64,000 nucleotides of DNA from Paracoccaceae bacterium (GTDB lineage Bacteria; Pseudomonadota; Alphaproteobacteria; Rhodobacterales; Rhodobacteraceae). A model generated the notes under the pieces. That model saw nothing but the letters and a program-made list of their open reading frames with translations, was not told the DNA's origin and searched no databases. Shown piece after piece: positions 1 through 10,765 of this stretch. The stretch is taken from positions 930,001 to 994,000 of the forward strand of contig JACKKJ010000001.1 in NCBI GenBank assembly GCA_024236495.1, read 5' to 3'. Position 1 is the first letter of the stretch. Each line of letters opens with the position of its first letter. The position numbers and the translations under genes were made by a program.

Positions 1-352
1 CGCGCGGCAGCGCGACGTTGATCAGGCGATCGAGGAATTCGTACATCCGGTCGCCGCGCAGCGTGACCTTGGCGCCAAGCGGCATTTCCTCACGGACGCG
101 GAAACCGGCGATCGATTTCTTGGCCTTGGTCACCACAGCCTTCTGACCGGCGATGAGCGACAGCTCCTCGGCGGCGTTCTTGACCTTCTTGGTGTCCTTG
201 ACCGCCTCGCCGACGCCCATGTTCAGCACGATCTTGTCGAGCTTCGGGATCTGCATCTCGTTCTTGTAGGAGAATTCCTCCTTCAGAGCGGCGCGGATGG
301 TTCCCTTGTAGTGCGTCTTGAGACGCGGGGTGTAGGTTTGCGCGTCCAGCAT
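1..352 (-). CDS. rplE: 50S ribosomal protein L5 (uL5), C-terminus cut by window edge
   Basis: Large-subunit protein that binds 5S rRNA in the central protuberance. Only the first 117 residues are present; the family is about 180 residues, so the last third lies outside the window. The visible part starts MLDAQTYTPRL and contains the conserved stretches IVLNMGVGEA and RGDRMYEFLDRL. The ATG overlaps the rplX stop codon as ATGA, which suggests translational coupling. It is the last visible gene of the S10/spc ribosomal cluster. Confidence 0.97.
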   Translation of the reverse strand, partial: MLDAQTYTPRLKTHYKGTIRAALKEEFSYKNEMQIPKLDKIVLNMGVGEAVKDTKKVKNAAEELSLIAGQKAVVTKAKKSIAGFRVREEMPLGAKVTLRGDRMYEFLDRLINVALPR

Positions 353-657
353 CAGATCGCCTCCCCGGTGGTCTTGGCGAAGCGGACCTTCTTGCCCTCT
401 TCCTCGCGGAAGCCGACGCGGGTGGCCTTGCCGTTCTTGTCCATGAGCGCGAGGTTCGACAGGTCGATCGGCATAGCCTTCGGCTGGCGGCCGCCCTGGC
501 TCGTCTGGGTCTGGCGCTGGTGGCGGATGGCGACGTTCACGCCCTCGACCACGGCCTTGTTGGCCTTGGGATCGACGGACTGGATTTCGCCCTTCTTGCC
601 CTTGTCCTTGCCGGCAAGGACGACGACCGTGTCGCCTTTACGGAGTTTCGCAGCCAT
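352..657 (-). CDS. rplX: 50S ribosomal protein L24 (uL24)
   Basis: An early assembly protein of the large subunit that binds the 5' domain of 23S rRNA. The 101-residue product starts MAAKLRKGDTVVVLAGKDKG, a typical KOW motif for this family, and its length is normal. I chose the ATG at 657, which overlaps the rplN stop by one base (TGATG). A GTG codon one position upstream is also in frame. It is overlapped by rplE at its end, so rplN-rplX-rplE are tightly coupled. Confidence 0.97.
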   Translation of the reverse strand: MAAKLRKGDTVVVLAGKDKGKKGEIQSVDPKANKAVVEGVNVAIRHQRQTQTSQGGRQPKAMPIDLSNLALMDKNGKATRVGFREEEGKKVRFAKTTGEAI

Positions 658-1025
658 CACAGCACCTCCGGCGCGAGCGAGATGATCTTCATGAAGTTCT
701 TCGCGCGCAGTTCGCGAACGACCGGCCCGAAGATACGGGTGCCGACCGGTTCGCCCTGGTTGTTCAGGATGACGGCGGCGTTGCGGTCGAAGCGGATGGA
801 CGTGCCATCTTCGCGACGAACTTCCTTGGCGGTGCGCACGACGACGGCCTTGCGGACGTCACCTTTCTTCACGCGGCCGCGCGGGATGGCTTCCTTGACG
901 GAAACGACAATGATGTCGCCCACCGACGCATAGCGACGGTGCGAACCACCCAGGACCTTGATGCACTGAACCCGGCGTGCGCCGGAGTTGTCAGCAACAT
1001 CCAGATTGGTCTGCATCTGGATCAT
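657..1025 (-). CDS. rplN: 50S ribosomal protein L14 (uL14)
   Basis: Large-subunit protein at the subunit interface, forming bridges with 16S rRNA. The 122-residue product begins MIQMQTNLDVADNSGARRV, which is the family hallmark, and the length is exactly typical. It lies 85 bases downstream of rpsQ and overlaps rplX by one base. No terminator was seen in the rpsQ-rplN gap. Confidence 0.98.
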   Translation of the reverse strand: MIQMQTNLDVADNSGARRVQCIKVLGGSHRRYASVGDIIVVSVKEAIPRGRVKKGDVRKAVVVRTAKEVRREDGTSIRFDRNAAVILNNQGEPVGTRIFGPVVRELRAKNFMKIISLAPEVL

Positions 1026-1110
1026 TTGGTTTCTCCCGACCTGTGGGGTTTGTTCCCGTTATCTTGGGGGCCCCAGGGTTTCGTTCAGAAGGGGATCGTG
1101 GGGATAAGCC

Positions 1111-1344
1111 TCAGGCTTCCGTCACGACCGTCCAACGTTTCGTCTTCGAGATCGGCGCGCATTCCACGATGCGGACGGTGTCGCCGACCTTGAACTGGTT
1201 CTCCGCGTCGTGCGCCCGGTATTTCTTGGACTTACGAACGGTCTTTTGCAGCAGCGGGTGCTTGAAGCGGCGCTCGACGAGGACGGTGATCGTCTGCTCG
1301 TTCTTGTCCGAGGTCACGACGCCTTGCAGGATACGTCTGGGCAT
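1111..1344 (-). CDS. rpsQ: 30S ribosomal protein S17 (uS17)
   Basis: Small-subunit protein that binds the 5' domain of 16S rRNA early in assembly. The 77-residue product starts MPRRILQGVVTSDKNEQTITVLVERR and ends with the family motif GDTVRIVECAPISKTKRW. The length is normal. It follows rpmC by 13 bases, so the two are certainly cotranscribed. Confidence 0.98.
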   Translation of the reverse strand: MPRRILQGVVTSDKNEQTITVLVERRFKHPLLQKTVRKSKKYRAHDAENQFKVGDTVRIVECAPISKTKRWTVVTEA

Positions 1345-1357
1345 GTCTCGCTTCCTC

Positions 1358-1561
1358 TTACTTCGCCGCCGCTTCCGCGGCTTTCTGGTTCAGGACCGTC
1401 TGGATGCGGGCGACGTCACGGCGGACAGCGCGCATGCGGGCGGTGTTCTCAAGCTGGCCGGTGGCCTGCTGGAAGCGCAGGTTGAAAGCTTCCTTCTTGA
1501 GCTGCGTCAGCTCTTCACGAAGCTGGTCCGGCGACTTGCCGGTCAGTTCCTTGGCGTTCAT
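1358..1561 (-). CDS. rpmC: 50S ribosomal protein L29 (uL29)
   Basis: Large-subunit protein near the exit tunnel. I place the start at the ATG giving MNAKELTGKSPDQLREEL (67 residues), the usual start, rather than at an in-frame start eight codons upstream. AAGGAAAAAGG lies just before it. It contains the family motifs FNLRFQQATGQLENTARM and RRDVARIQTVL. In the canonical S10 operon rpmC directly follows rplP; here the two are about 1 kb apart, separated by a terminator and an oppositely oriented gene. It therefore probably needs its own promoter. Confidence 0.97.
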   Translation of the reverse strand: MNAKELTGKSPDQLREELTQLKKEAFNLRFQQATGQLENTARMRAVRRDVARIQTVLNQKAAEAAAK

Positions 1562-1671
1562 TCGCCTTTTTCCTTTCAACATCACCAGAGGGCCCTTTCG
1601 GGTGACCCTTGTTCCGGTGGAGTCAACGACAAACGAGCGAATCCGGGCGGACCGGAATCGCAGGATGCGTC

Positions 1672-1700
1672 CCTATAAGGGAGAGGGGGCGGAGGGGCAA
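1672..1700 (-). promoter_or_regulatory. Candidate sigma70 promoter for rpmC-rpsQ-rplN-rplX-rplE
   Basis: On the minus strand TTGCCC (1695-1700) is followed after 17 bases by TATAGG (1672-1677), about 100 bases upstream of the rpmC start. The spacing is ideal and both boxes match four of six consensus bases. A promoter is expected here because a terminator and an opposing gene cut rpmC off from rplP. It sits right at the start of the divergent HNH gene. Prediction only. Confidence 0.45.
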
Positions 1701-1708
1701 GGGGAAAG

Positions 1709-2374
1709 GTGGGCGACGGCCTTGACTTCTGGAGCTGCTATTCGCAGGGTCGACAAGTGGCCAATGTTCTGTGCATCCATTGTGGGCGAAACCTGCCCAA
1801 GAACTGTTCGACGAAGGATCATGTCCCGTCGAAATTCCTACTAAGTCGACCGTTCCCCGACAATCTAGCAACCATTCGCATTTGCAGCGAATGCAATAGC
1901 GGTACTTCTCTGGATGAGGAGTACTTTGCCGCATTTCTGGGAATGATGCTGACATCTGGCGAAGGCGAAGAACTTCATCCGAATGAACCTGCAATTGACA
2001 GCAACTTCGCGCTTCAGAATGTTTTCGAGGGCGCACTGGGCATAGAACGGTCTGGCGGCCTAGTTAAGTGCTACATCGAGCCAGACTTGAATAGGCTTCA
2101 CCGTGTGATTGAGAAGAATGCTCGGGGTCATTGGCACTTGGCAGATCGCAGGAGGACGCAGTTCCTGACGACCAACGTAATTTGTTGCGCTTTGGAAAGC
2201 CAGCCGGATGAGGTCTGGGAAAAAGTTATGCCACCAGCGTCTCTGTGGTCAGTAATTCAAAAAAGTCGTTACCGCTTTCACCTGGAGCTCTCAGAAGCAA
2301 CGATCGTCCGCTCAGTCATTTCGGACTATTTGTATACAGAAACGCACTTGATGGCCTTGGGCTGTGCGCCGTAA
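1709..2374 (+). CDS. HNH-type zinc protein, lodged in the ribosomal operon on the opposite strand
   Basis: The 221-residue product has a CxxC pair (Cys22, Cys25), then Asp37-His38 in KDHVPSKFLL, then CSECNSGTSLDEEYF with Cys59, Cys62 and Asn63. This cysteine-framed D-H...N arrangement is that of HNH nuclease-fold proteins, a family that includes phage and restriction-associated nucleases. No other domain was recognised in the remaining 150 residues, so the target is unknown. The start could be GTG 1709 or GTG 1757. The gene is visibly less GC-rich than its neighbours (near 50 percent in places). It separates rplP from rpmC and runs against them, which suggests acquisition by transfer. Function as an active nuclease is inference. 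Confidence 0.75.
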   Translation: MGDGLDFWSCYSQGRQVANVLCIHCGRNLPKNCSTKDHVPSKFLLSRPFPDNLATIRICSECNSGTSLDEEYFAAFLGMMLTSGEGEELHPNEPAIDSNFALQNVFEGALGIERSGGLVKCYIEPDLNRLHRVIEKNARGHWHLADRRRTQFLTTNVICCALESQPDEVWEKVMPPASLWSVIQKSRYRFHLELSEATIVRSVISDYLYTETHLMALGCAP

Positions 2375-2480
2375 CGAACCCTCCAAGCACCCTCATATCC
2401 AGCGATCGTTGAAGCAGACCGAGATCCACTCGTCCTCGGTAGTGATCGTCGGCGCCCGAAGCGGAGCCAGCTTTCCTACT

Positions 2481-2520
2481 ACGACAAGAAAAGGCCCCCG
2501 CCGTTTCCGGCAGGGGCCTT
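2481..2520 (-). terminator. Rho-independent terminator after rplP
   Basis: Inverted repeat 2491-2503 / 2508-2520 (eight paired bases, one mismatch, four paired bases, TTTC loop on the plus strand). On the minus strand it is followed by CCTTTTCTTG. It lies 30 bases past the rplP stop and so would end the S10-rplP transcript. It could also act on the HNH gene reading from the other side, but the plus-strand side lacks a U-run. Confidence 0.75.
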
Positions 2521-2550
2521 CCTATCTTCGGATGGGCAAGATGCCCGCCC

Positions 2551-2964
2551 TTACCAGTCTTCGCGCTGGACGACGCGGGTCTTGACCGGGAGCTTCATCG
2601 CGCCGAGGCGGAGCGCCTCGCGGGCGATCACCTCGTTCACGCCGTCGATCTCGAACATGATCCGGCCCGGCTTGACCTTGGCCGCCCAGAAATCGACGGA
2701 GCCCTTGCCCTTACCCATTCGGACTTCCGTCGGCTTCGACGAAACCGGGGTGTCCGGGAAGACGCGGATCCAGACCCGGCCCTGGCGCTTCATGTGGCGG
2801 GTGATCGCGCGGCGGGCCGCTTCGATCTGACGCGCCGTGATGCGCTCGGGTTCGGTGGCCTTGAGGCCGAAGCCGCCGAAGTTCAGTTCGAACCCGCCCT
2901 TGGCTTCGCCGTGGATCCGGCCCTTGTGCTGTTTGCGGAACTTTGTCCGTTTCGGTTGCAGCAT
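2551..2964 (-). CDS. rplP: 50S ribosomal protein L16 (uL16)
   Basis: Large-subunit protein next to the A-site tRNA and needed for late assembly. The 137-residue product begins MLQPKRTKFRKQHKGRIHG and includes KVKPGRIMFEIDGV and EALRLGAMKLPVKTR, all family signatures. The length is standard. It follows rpsC by 12 bases. It is the last gene before the operon is interrupted by the terminator and the HNH gene. Confidence 0.98.
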   Translation of the reverse strand: MLQPKRTKFRKQHKGRIHGEAKGGFELNFGGFGLKATEPERITARQIEAARRAITRHMKRQGRVWIRVFPDTPVSSKPTEVRMGKGKGSVDFWAAKVKPGRIMFEIDGVNEVIAREALRLGAMKLPVKTRVVQREDW

Positions 2965-2976
2965 CTTCTCTACTCC

Positions 2977-3693
2977 TTACCGGGCGTCGCGGTCACGACG
3001 GGGCCCGCGCGGTGCGGGGCCGTCCTGCGCCTCGGCCATGCGGCGATCGCGGGCTTGCGGATCATGTTCCATGATCTCGCCCTTGAAGATCCAGACCTTG
3101 ATCCCGATGATCCCGTAAGGGGTCGTGGCCTCGGCCAGCGCATAATCGATGTCGGCGCGCAGCGTGTGCAGCGGAACGCGGCCTTCGCGGTACCATTCGG
3201 TCCGTGCGATTTCCGCGCCGCCAAGACGGCCTGCGACGTTGACCCGGATGCCAAGCGCACCCATGCGCATCGAGTTCTGGACCGCACGTTTCATCGCGCG
3301 GCGGAACGAGACCCGGCGCTCAAGCTGCTGGGCGATCGATTCCGCGACAAGCATCGCGTCAAGTTCGGGCTTGCGGACCTCGACGATATTGAGGTGCAGT
3401 TCCGACTTCGTGAAGTTCGCCAGCTTCTTGCGAAGCGTCTCGATGTCGGCGCCCTTCTTGCCGATGATCACGCCCGGACGGGCGGTGTGCACGGTGACCC
3501 GGCACTTCTTGTGCGGGCGCTCGATGATCACACGGCTCACGCCGGCCTGCTTGCACTCTTCATGGATGAAGTCGCGCATCTTGAGGTCTTCAAGAAGCAG
3601 ATTGCCGTAGTCCTTGCTGTCGGCATACCAGCGGCTGTCCCAGGTGCGGTTGACCTGGAGGCGCATGCCGATCGGATTGACCTTCTGACCCAT
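2977..3693 (-). CDS. rpsC: 30S ribosomal protein S3 (uS3)
   Basis: Small-subunit head protein that helps form the mRNA entry site and has helicase activity. The start is set at the ATG giving MGQKVNPIGMRLQVNRTWDS (238 residues). The frame is open another 66 codons upstream, but that extension is low-complexity sequence inside rplV. A KH domain with GVIIGKKGADI is visible at about residues 60-70. The ATG overlaps the rplV stop codon. Confidence 0.98.
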   Translation of the reverse strand: MGQKVNPIGMRLQVNRTWDSRWYADSKDYGNLLLEDLKMRDFIHEECKQAGVSRVIIERPHKKCRVTVHTARPGVIIGKKGADIETLRKKLANFTKSELHLNIVEVRKPELDAMLVAESIAQQLERRVSFRRAMKRAVQNSMRMGALGIRVNVAGRLGGAEIARTEWYREGRVPLHTLRADIDYALAEATTPYGIIGIKVWIFKGEIMEHDPQARDRRMAEAQDGPAPRGPRRDRDAR

Positions 3694-4073
3694 TACGCTT
3701 GCTCCTCGACTTGCCGCACCTTGATGGTCAGCTCGCTGAACGGTTTCACGATCTTGCCGAACCGGCCGCGCGCACGCGGATGGCCACGCTTCATCGTCAG
3801 GTTCTTGCCGACATAGGCTTCCGCGACGATCAGGCCATCGACGTCGAGACCGTGGTTGTTCTCGGCGTTGGCGATCGCGGATTGCAGGCACTTCTTGACG
3901 TCGGCAGCGATCCGCTTCTTCGAGAAGGTGAGGTCCGAAAGGGCCTTTTCCACCTTCTTGCCACGGATCAGCGCGGCGACGAGGTTCAGTTTCTGCGGCG
4001 AGGTGCGAAGCATCTTCGACTTGGCGAAGGCCTCGTTGTCCGCCACGCGGCGCGGATTCTTTTCCTTACCCAT
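3693..4073 (-). CDS. rplV: 50S ribosomal protein L22 (uL22)
   Basis: Large-subunit protein whose hairpin lines the peptide exit tunnel. The 126-residue product contains LRTSPQKLNLVAALIRGKKV and the tunnel-loop region KRGHPRARGRFGKI. It shows no insertion or deletion in the loop region where macrolide-resistance changes occur in other bacteria. It is two bases downstream of rpsS and overlaps rpsC. Confidence 0.98.
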   Translation of the reverse strand: MGKEKNPRRVADNEAFAKSKMLRTSPQKLNLVAALIRGKKVEKALSDLTFSKKRIAADVKKCLQSAIANAENNHGLDVDGLIVAEAYVGKNLTMKRGHPRARGRFGKIVKPFSELTIKVRQVEEQA

Positions 4074-4076
4074 GGC

Positions 4077-4355
4077 TTACTTCCTCTTGGCTTTCTTGTC
4101 GGCTGCGTGACCGTAGTAGGTCCGCGTCGGCGAATATTCCCCGAACTTCTGGCCGATCATCTCTTCGGTCACGTTGACCGGGATGTGTTTCTGACCGTTG
4201 TAGACCCCGAAGGTGAGGCCGACGAACTGCGGCAGGATGGTGGAGCGGCGCGACCAGATCTTGATCACTTCCGATTTGCCCGAAGCCTGCGCCTTTTCCG
4301 CTTTCTTCAGCAGATAGGCGTCGACGAAGGGGCCTTTCCAAACAGAACGCGACAT
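4077..4355 (-). CDS. rpsS: 30S ribosomal protein S19 (uS19)
   Basis: Small-subunit head protein that contacts S13 and tRNA. The 92-residue product begins MSRSVWKGPFVDAYLLKKAE and contains KIWSRRSTILPQFVGLTFGV, typical of the family, with normal length. It is separated from rplB and rplV by only three bases on each side, consistent with tight operonic coupling. Confidence 0.98.
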   Translation of the reverse strand: MSRSVWKGPFVDAYLLKKAEKAQASGKSEVIKIWSRRSTILPQFVGLTFGVYNGQKHIPVNVTEEMIGQKFGEYSPTRTYYGHAADKKAKRK

Positions 4356-4358
4356 GGC

Positions 4359-5195
4359 TTAACGACCCTTCTTGGCGTTGCGCGAGCGGACGATGAACTT
4401 GTCGGTCGACTTGTTCTTGCGGGTCTTGTTGCCCTTCGTCCCCTTGCCCCACGGGGTGACAGGATGACGGCCACCCGAGGTGCGGCCTTCACCACCGCCG
4501 TGCGGGTGATCGATCGGGTTCATCGCGACGCCGCGGACGGTCGGGCGAACGCCCATGTGCCGCTTGCGGCCCGCTTTACCCAGGTTCTGGTTCGAGTTGT
4601 CGGGGTTCGACACCGCGCCGACGGTCGCCATGCATTCCTGGCGGACCATGCGAAGCTCGCCCGAGGACAGACGGATCTGCGCATAGCCCCCGTCACGGCC
4701 GACGAACTGGGCGTAGGTGCCGGCGGCGCGCGCCAGCTGGCCGCCCTTGCCGGGCTTCAGTTCGACGTTGTGAACGATCGTGCCGATCGGCATGCCGGAG
4801 AACGGCATCGCGTTGCCCGGCTTCACGTCGGTCTTGGCGCCGGCGACAACGCTGTCGCCCACGGCCAGACGCTGCGGCGCGAGGATGTAGGACTGTTCGC
4901 CATCCTCATAGCGCACCAGCGCGATGAACGCGGTCCGGTTGGGATCGTATTCGATCCGCTCGACCGTCGCGGGGACGCCGAGTTTGGACCGTTTGAAATC
5001 GACGATGCGGTAAAGGCGCTTTGCCCCGCCGCCCTTGTGCCACGCCGTCACCCGTCCGGTGTTGTTCCGGCCGCCCGTCTTGGTCAGACCCTCCGTGAGG
5101 GACTTGACCGGGCGACCTTTCCAAAGCTCCGAACGGTCGATCAGAACCAGCCCACGCTGGCCAGGCGTCGTCGGTTTGTACGACTTGAGTGCCAT
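4359..5195 (-). CDS. rplB: 50S ribosomal protein L2 (uL2)
   Basis: Essential large-subunit protein beside the peptidyl transferase centre. The 278-residue product begins MALKSYKPTTPGQRGLV and contains the conserved C-terminal segment GVAMNPIDHPHGGGEGRTSG with the functionally important histidine. It follows rplW after a 123-base gap, unusually long for this operon, which holds a terminator-like hairpin. Confidence 0.98.
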   Translation of the reverse strand: MALKSYKPTTPGQRGLVLIDRSELWKGRPVKSLTEGLTKTGGRNNTGRVTAWHKGGGAKRLYRIVDFKRSKLGVPATVERIEYDPNRTAFIALVRYEDGEQSYILAPQRLAVGDSVVAGAKTDVKPGNAMPFSGMPIGTIVHNVELKPGKGGQLARAAGTYAQFVGRDGGYAQIRLSSGELRMVRQECMATVGAVSNPDNSNQNLGKAGRKRHMGVRPTVRGVAMNPIDHPHGGGEGRTSGGRHPVTPWGKGTKGNKTRKNKSTDKFIVRSRNAKKGR

Positions 5196-5266
5196 GCTCT
5201 CTGTCTTCCGTTGCTTTGGACCTGTCGGTCCGTTCCGAATTAAGGGCCCCGTAGGTCCCCGGTTTG

Positions 5267-5298
5267 AAAAACGTCACGGCCCCGGAAGCCCGGGGCCG
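5267..5298 (-). terminator. Terminator-like hairpin inside the S10 operon, between rplW and rplB
   Basis: Perfect nine-base arms CGGCCCCGG (5277-5285) and CCGGGGCCG (5290-5298) with a four-base loop. On the minus strand the stem is followed by TGACG and then five T residues (5267-5271). It lies about 20 bases beyond the rplW stop and 70 bases before rplB. It could be a partial terminator or attenuator that sets the ratio of proximal to distal genes; full termination is unlikely because essential genes follow. Confidence 0.5.
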
Positions 5299-5318
5299 CG
5301 AGATTCGCGGGCCTTCTA

Positions 5319-5615
5319 TCAGAGGCCGGAGGAGACGTCGATAGTGTTCCCCTCTTCGAGCGTCACATAGGCTTTCTTGACGTCCGAGCGGGTGCCCGCG
5401 ATGCCGCGGAACCGCTTGGTCTTGCCCTTGGTCACGGTGGTGTTCACCGCCTTGACCTTGACGCCGAAGACGGCCTCGACCGCTTCCTTGATCTGCGGTT
5501 TGGTCGCGTCTTTCGACACACGGAAGACCACCGCCCCGTTTTCCGAGGCAAGGGTCGCCTTTTCCGTGATGACCGGCTTCACGATCACGTCGTAATGTTC
5601 AGGCTTCACGCTCAT
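5319..5615 (-). CDS. rplW: 50S ribosomal protein L23 (uL23)
   Basis: Protein at the exit tunnel and a docking site for trigger factor and SRP. The 98-residue product begins MSVKPEHYDVIVKPVITEKA and contains VFGVKVKAVNTTVTKGKTKR, a typical L23 core. Its start overlaps the rplD stop by four bases. After its stop the operon has the hairpin described at 5267-5298. Confidence 0.98.
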   Translation of the reverse strand: MSVKPEHYDVIVKPVITEKATLASENGAVVFRVSKDATKPQIKEAVEAVFGVKVKAVNTTVTKGKTKRFRGIAGTRSDVKKAYVTLEEGNTIDVSSGL

Positions 5616-6232
5616 TTCAGACGAGCCTCCAGAGCTTCGACAGCCGCCTTCGTGAGCACGAGCGTGTCACGCTTGAGGATGTCATAGACGTTGGCGCCGA
5701 TCGAGGGCAGCACGTCGATGCCTTCGATGTTCGCCGCGGCACGGACGAAGTTCTCGTTCACGTCGGCGCCGTCGATGATCAGGACGCGCTTCCAACCCAG
5801 TTCCTTCGCGGCTTTCGCGAGGGCCTTGGTCTTGGCTTCCTTCATCTCGAGGCTGTCGAGGATCACGAGCTGACCCGCGCCGGCCTTGGCCGACAGCGCA
5901 TGCTTCAGACCCAGCGCCCGAAACTTCTTGGGCAGGTCGTGGGCGTGGCTGCGCGGGGTCGGGCCCTTGTAGGTGCCGCCGTGACGGAAGGTCGGCGCCT
6001 TGCGGGAACCGTGGCGGGCGCCGCCGGTGCCTTTCTGGCGATAGATCTTCTTGGTCGAGTAGCTGACATCCGACTTGCCAAGAACCGAATGCGTGCCAGC
6101 CTGGGCCTTCGCCCGCTGCCAGCGCACAACGCGGTGCAGGATGTCGGCGCGCGGCTCAAGGCCGAAGACCTCATCCGACAGGTCGATCGACCCGGACTTG
6201 CCGGCATCGAGCTTGATCACGTCGAGTTTCAT
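5612..6232 (-). CDS. rplD: 50S ribosomal protein L4 (uL4)
   Basis: Large-subunit protein lining the exit tunnel; in Escherichia coli it also represses the S10 operon. The 206-residue product contains RQKGTGGARHGSRKAPTFRH, the tunnel loop typical of L4. The start overlaps the rplC stop by four bases and its end overlaps rplW. Whether L4 regulates this operon here cannot be read from the sequence. Confidence 0.97.
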   Translation of the reverse strand: MKLDVIKLDAGKSGSIDLSDEVFGLEPRADILHRVVRWQRAKAQAGTHSVLGKSDVSYSTKKIYRQKGTGGARHGSRKAPTFRHGGTYKGPTPRSHAHDLPKKFRALGLKHALSAKAGAGQLVILDSLEMKEAKTKALAKAAKELGWKRVLIIDGADVNENFVRAAANIEGIDVLPSIGANVYDILKRDTLVLTKAAVEALEARLK

Positions 6233-6957
6233 GCTTCACCCCCTTCGGCGGGCGCTTCTTCGGCCGGGGCGGCGGACGCGGCACCTTTCAGTGCGGCCGG
6301 CATCGGCAGATCGTTCGGCAGCGGTTTCTTCACCGCGTCCTTGATCGTGACCCAGCCGCCCTTGGACCCGGGAACCGAACCCTTGACCATGATGAGGCCG
6401 CGGTCGGCATCGGTGCGGACAACCTGGATGTTCTGCGTGGTCACGCGGACGGCACCAAGGTGACCGGCCATCTTCTTGCCCTTGAACACCTTGCCGGGGT
6501 CCTGGCACTGACCGGTGGAGCCGTGCGAACGGTGCGAGATCGACACGCCGTGCGAGGCGCGAAGACCACCGAAGTTGTGACGCTTCATGACACCGGCAAA
6601 GCCTTTACCGATCGAGGTGCCGGCGATGTCCACGAACTGCCCTTCGGCATAGTGGGCCGCCGAAATCTCGGCGCCGACTTCGATCAGGTTCTCGGGGCTG
6701 ACCCGGAACTCCGCGATCTTGCGCTTGGGCGCCACGTTCGCCTTGGCGAAGTGGCCGCGCTGCGCCGCGGTGGTCCGCTTGGCCTTGGCAGAGCCAGCGC
6801 CGAGCTGAACGGCGGTGTAGCCGTCCTTCTCGGTCGTGCGCTGTGCCACGACCTGCAGGTTGTCGAGTTGAAGAACGGTCACAGGGATCTGCTTTCCGTC
6901 TTCCATGAACAGCCGGGTCATGCCCAGCTTTTTCGCGATAACGCCAGAGCGCAACAT
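6229..6957 (-). CDS. rplC: 50S ribosomal protein L3 (uL3)
   Basis: One of the first proteins to bind 23S rRNA. The start chosen gives MLRSGVIAKKLGMTRLFMED (242 residues); an upstream in-frame extension of 44 codons lies inside rpsJ and looks like an artefact. The central KVFKGKKMAGHLG and GSTGQCQDPGKVF segments are family marks. The C-terminus is an Ala/Glu-rich tail (about residues 220-242), common in alphaproteobacterial L3. Confidence 0.97.
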   Translation of the reverse strand: MLRSGVIAKKLGMTRLFMEDGKQIPVTVLQLDNLQVVAQRTTEKDGYTAVQLGAGSAKAKRTTAAQRGHFAKANVAPKRKIAEFRVSPENLIEVGAEISAAHYAEGQFVDIAGTSIGKGFAGVMKRHNFGGLRASHGVSISHRSHGSTGQCQDPGKVFKGKKMAGHLGAVRVTTQNIQVVRTDADRGLIMVKGSVPGSKGGWVTIKDAVKKPLPNDLPMPAALKGAASAAPAEEAPAEGGEA

Positions 6958-6971
6958 TGCTGGTGCCCTCC

Positions 6972-7280
6972 TCAGACCTTGATCTCGACGTCGACGCCGG
7001 CAGCGAGGTCGAGCTTCATCAGCGCGTCCACGGTCTGCGGGGTCGGATCGACGATATCGAGAAGGCGCTTGTGCGTGCGGATCTCCCACTGGTCGCGCGA
7101 CTTCTTGTCGATGTGCGGACCACGGAGAACCGTGAATTTCTCGATCTTGTTCGGCAGCGGGATGGGTCCGCGCACCTGTGCGCCCGTGCGCTTGGCCGTG
7201 TTCACGATTTCCGCGGTGCTGGCGTCCAGCACGCGGTAATCGAAGGCCTTGAGCCGGATGCGAATGTTTTGACCAGTCAT
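6972..7280 (-). CDS. rpsJ: 30S ribosomal protein S10 (uS10)
   Basis: Small-subunit head protein and, as NusE, part of the transcription antitermination complex with NusB. The 102-residue product has IRIRLKAFDYRVLDASTAEI at the start and GPIPLPNKIEKFTVLRGPH in the middle, both diagnostic. It is the first gene of the S10 block and lies 82 bases downstream of tuf, so the str and S10 operons are probably joined. Confidence 0.98.
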   Translation of the reverse strand: MTGQNIRIRLKAFDYRVLDASTAEIVNTAKRTGAQVRGPIPLPNKIEKFTVLRGPHIDKKSRDQWEIRTHKRLLDIVDPTPQTVDALMKLDLAAGVDVEIKV

Positions 7281-7323
7281 TGTCTTGCCTCTCGCAGGCT
7301 TCTTCTAAGGGTTGAGAGGCAGA

Positions 7324-7334
7324 CCGGGCCTCAT

Positions 7335-7340
<6 letters not shown>
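7324..7340 (-). other. Small hairpin between tuf1 and rpsJ
   Basis: Arms CCGGGC (7324-7329) and GCCCGG (7335-7340) with a five-base loop, flanked by partly pairing GCAG/CTGC. No U-run follows on either strand. The segment from 7335 on is the edge of the sequence shared with the second tuf copy. It may be a processing or stability element rather than a terminator. Confidence 0.35.
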
Positions 7341-8539
<1,199 letters not shown>

Positions 8540-8557
8540 ATGGCCTCCTGTTTCGGG

Positions 8558-8611
8558 TGGCGGGGTCTGCCCCGCCCTACGGGTTATGGGTAGGGCGGGG
8601 TTCACCCCGCC
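8558..8611 (-). promoter_or_regulatory. Alternative hairpins filling the fusA-tuf1 gap
   Basis: Two outer hairpins can form: GGCGGGG (8558-8564) with CCCCGCC (8569-8575), and GGCGGGG (8594-8600) with CCCCGCC (8605-8611). A competing central hairpin pairs CCCCGCCCTAC (8569-8579) with GTAGGGCGGGG (8590-8600). The central form uses one arm from each outer hairpin, so the two states exclude each other. There is no U-run. It may control RNA processing or translation of tuf, or it may be a copy of a dispersed palindromic repeat. Confidence 0.5.
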
Positions 8612-8617
8612 TTCCCG

Positions 8618-10741
<2,124 letters not shown>

Positions 10742-10765
10742 TTCAGATTTCCTCGGTGCCGCCGG

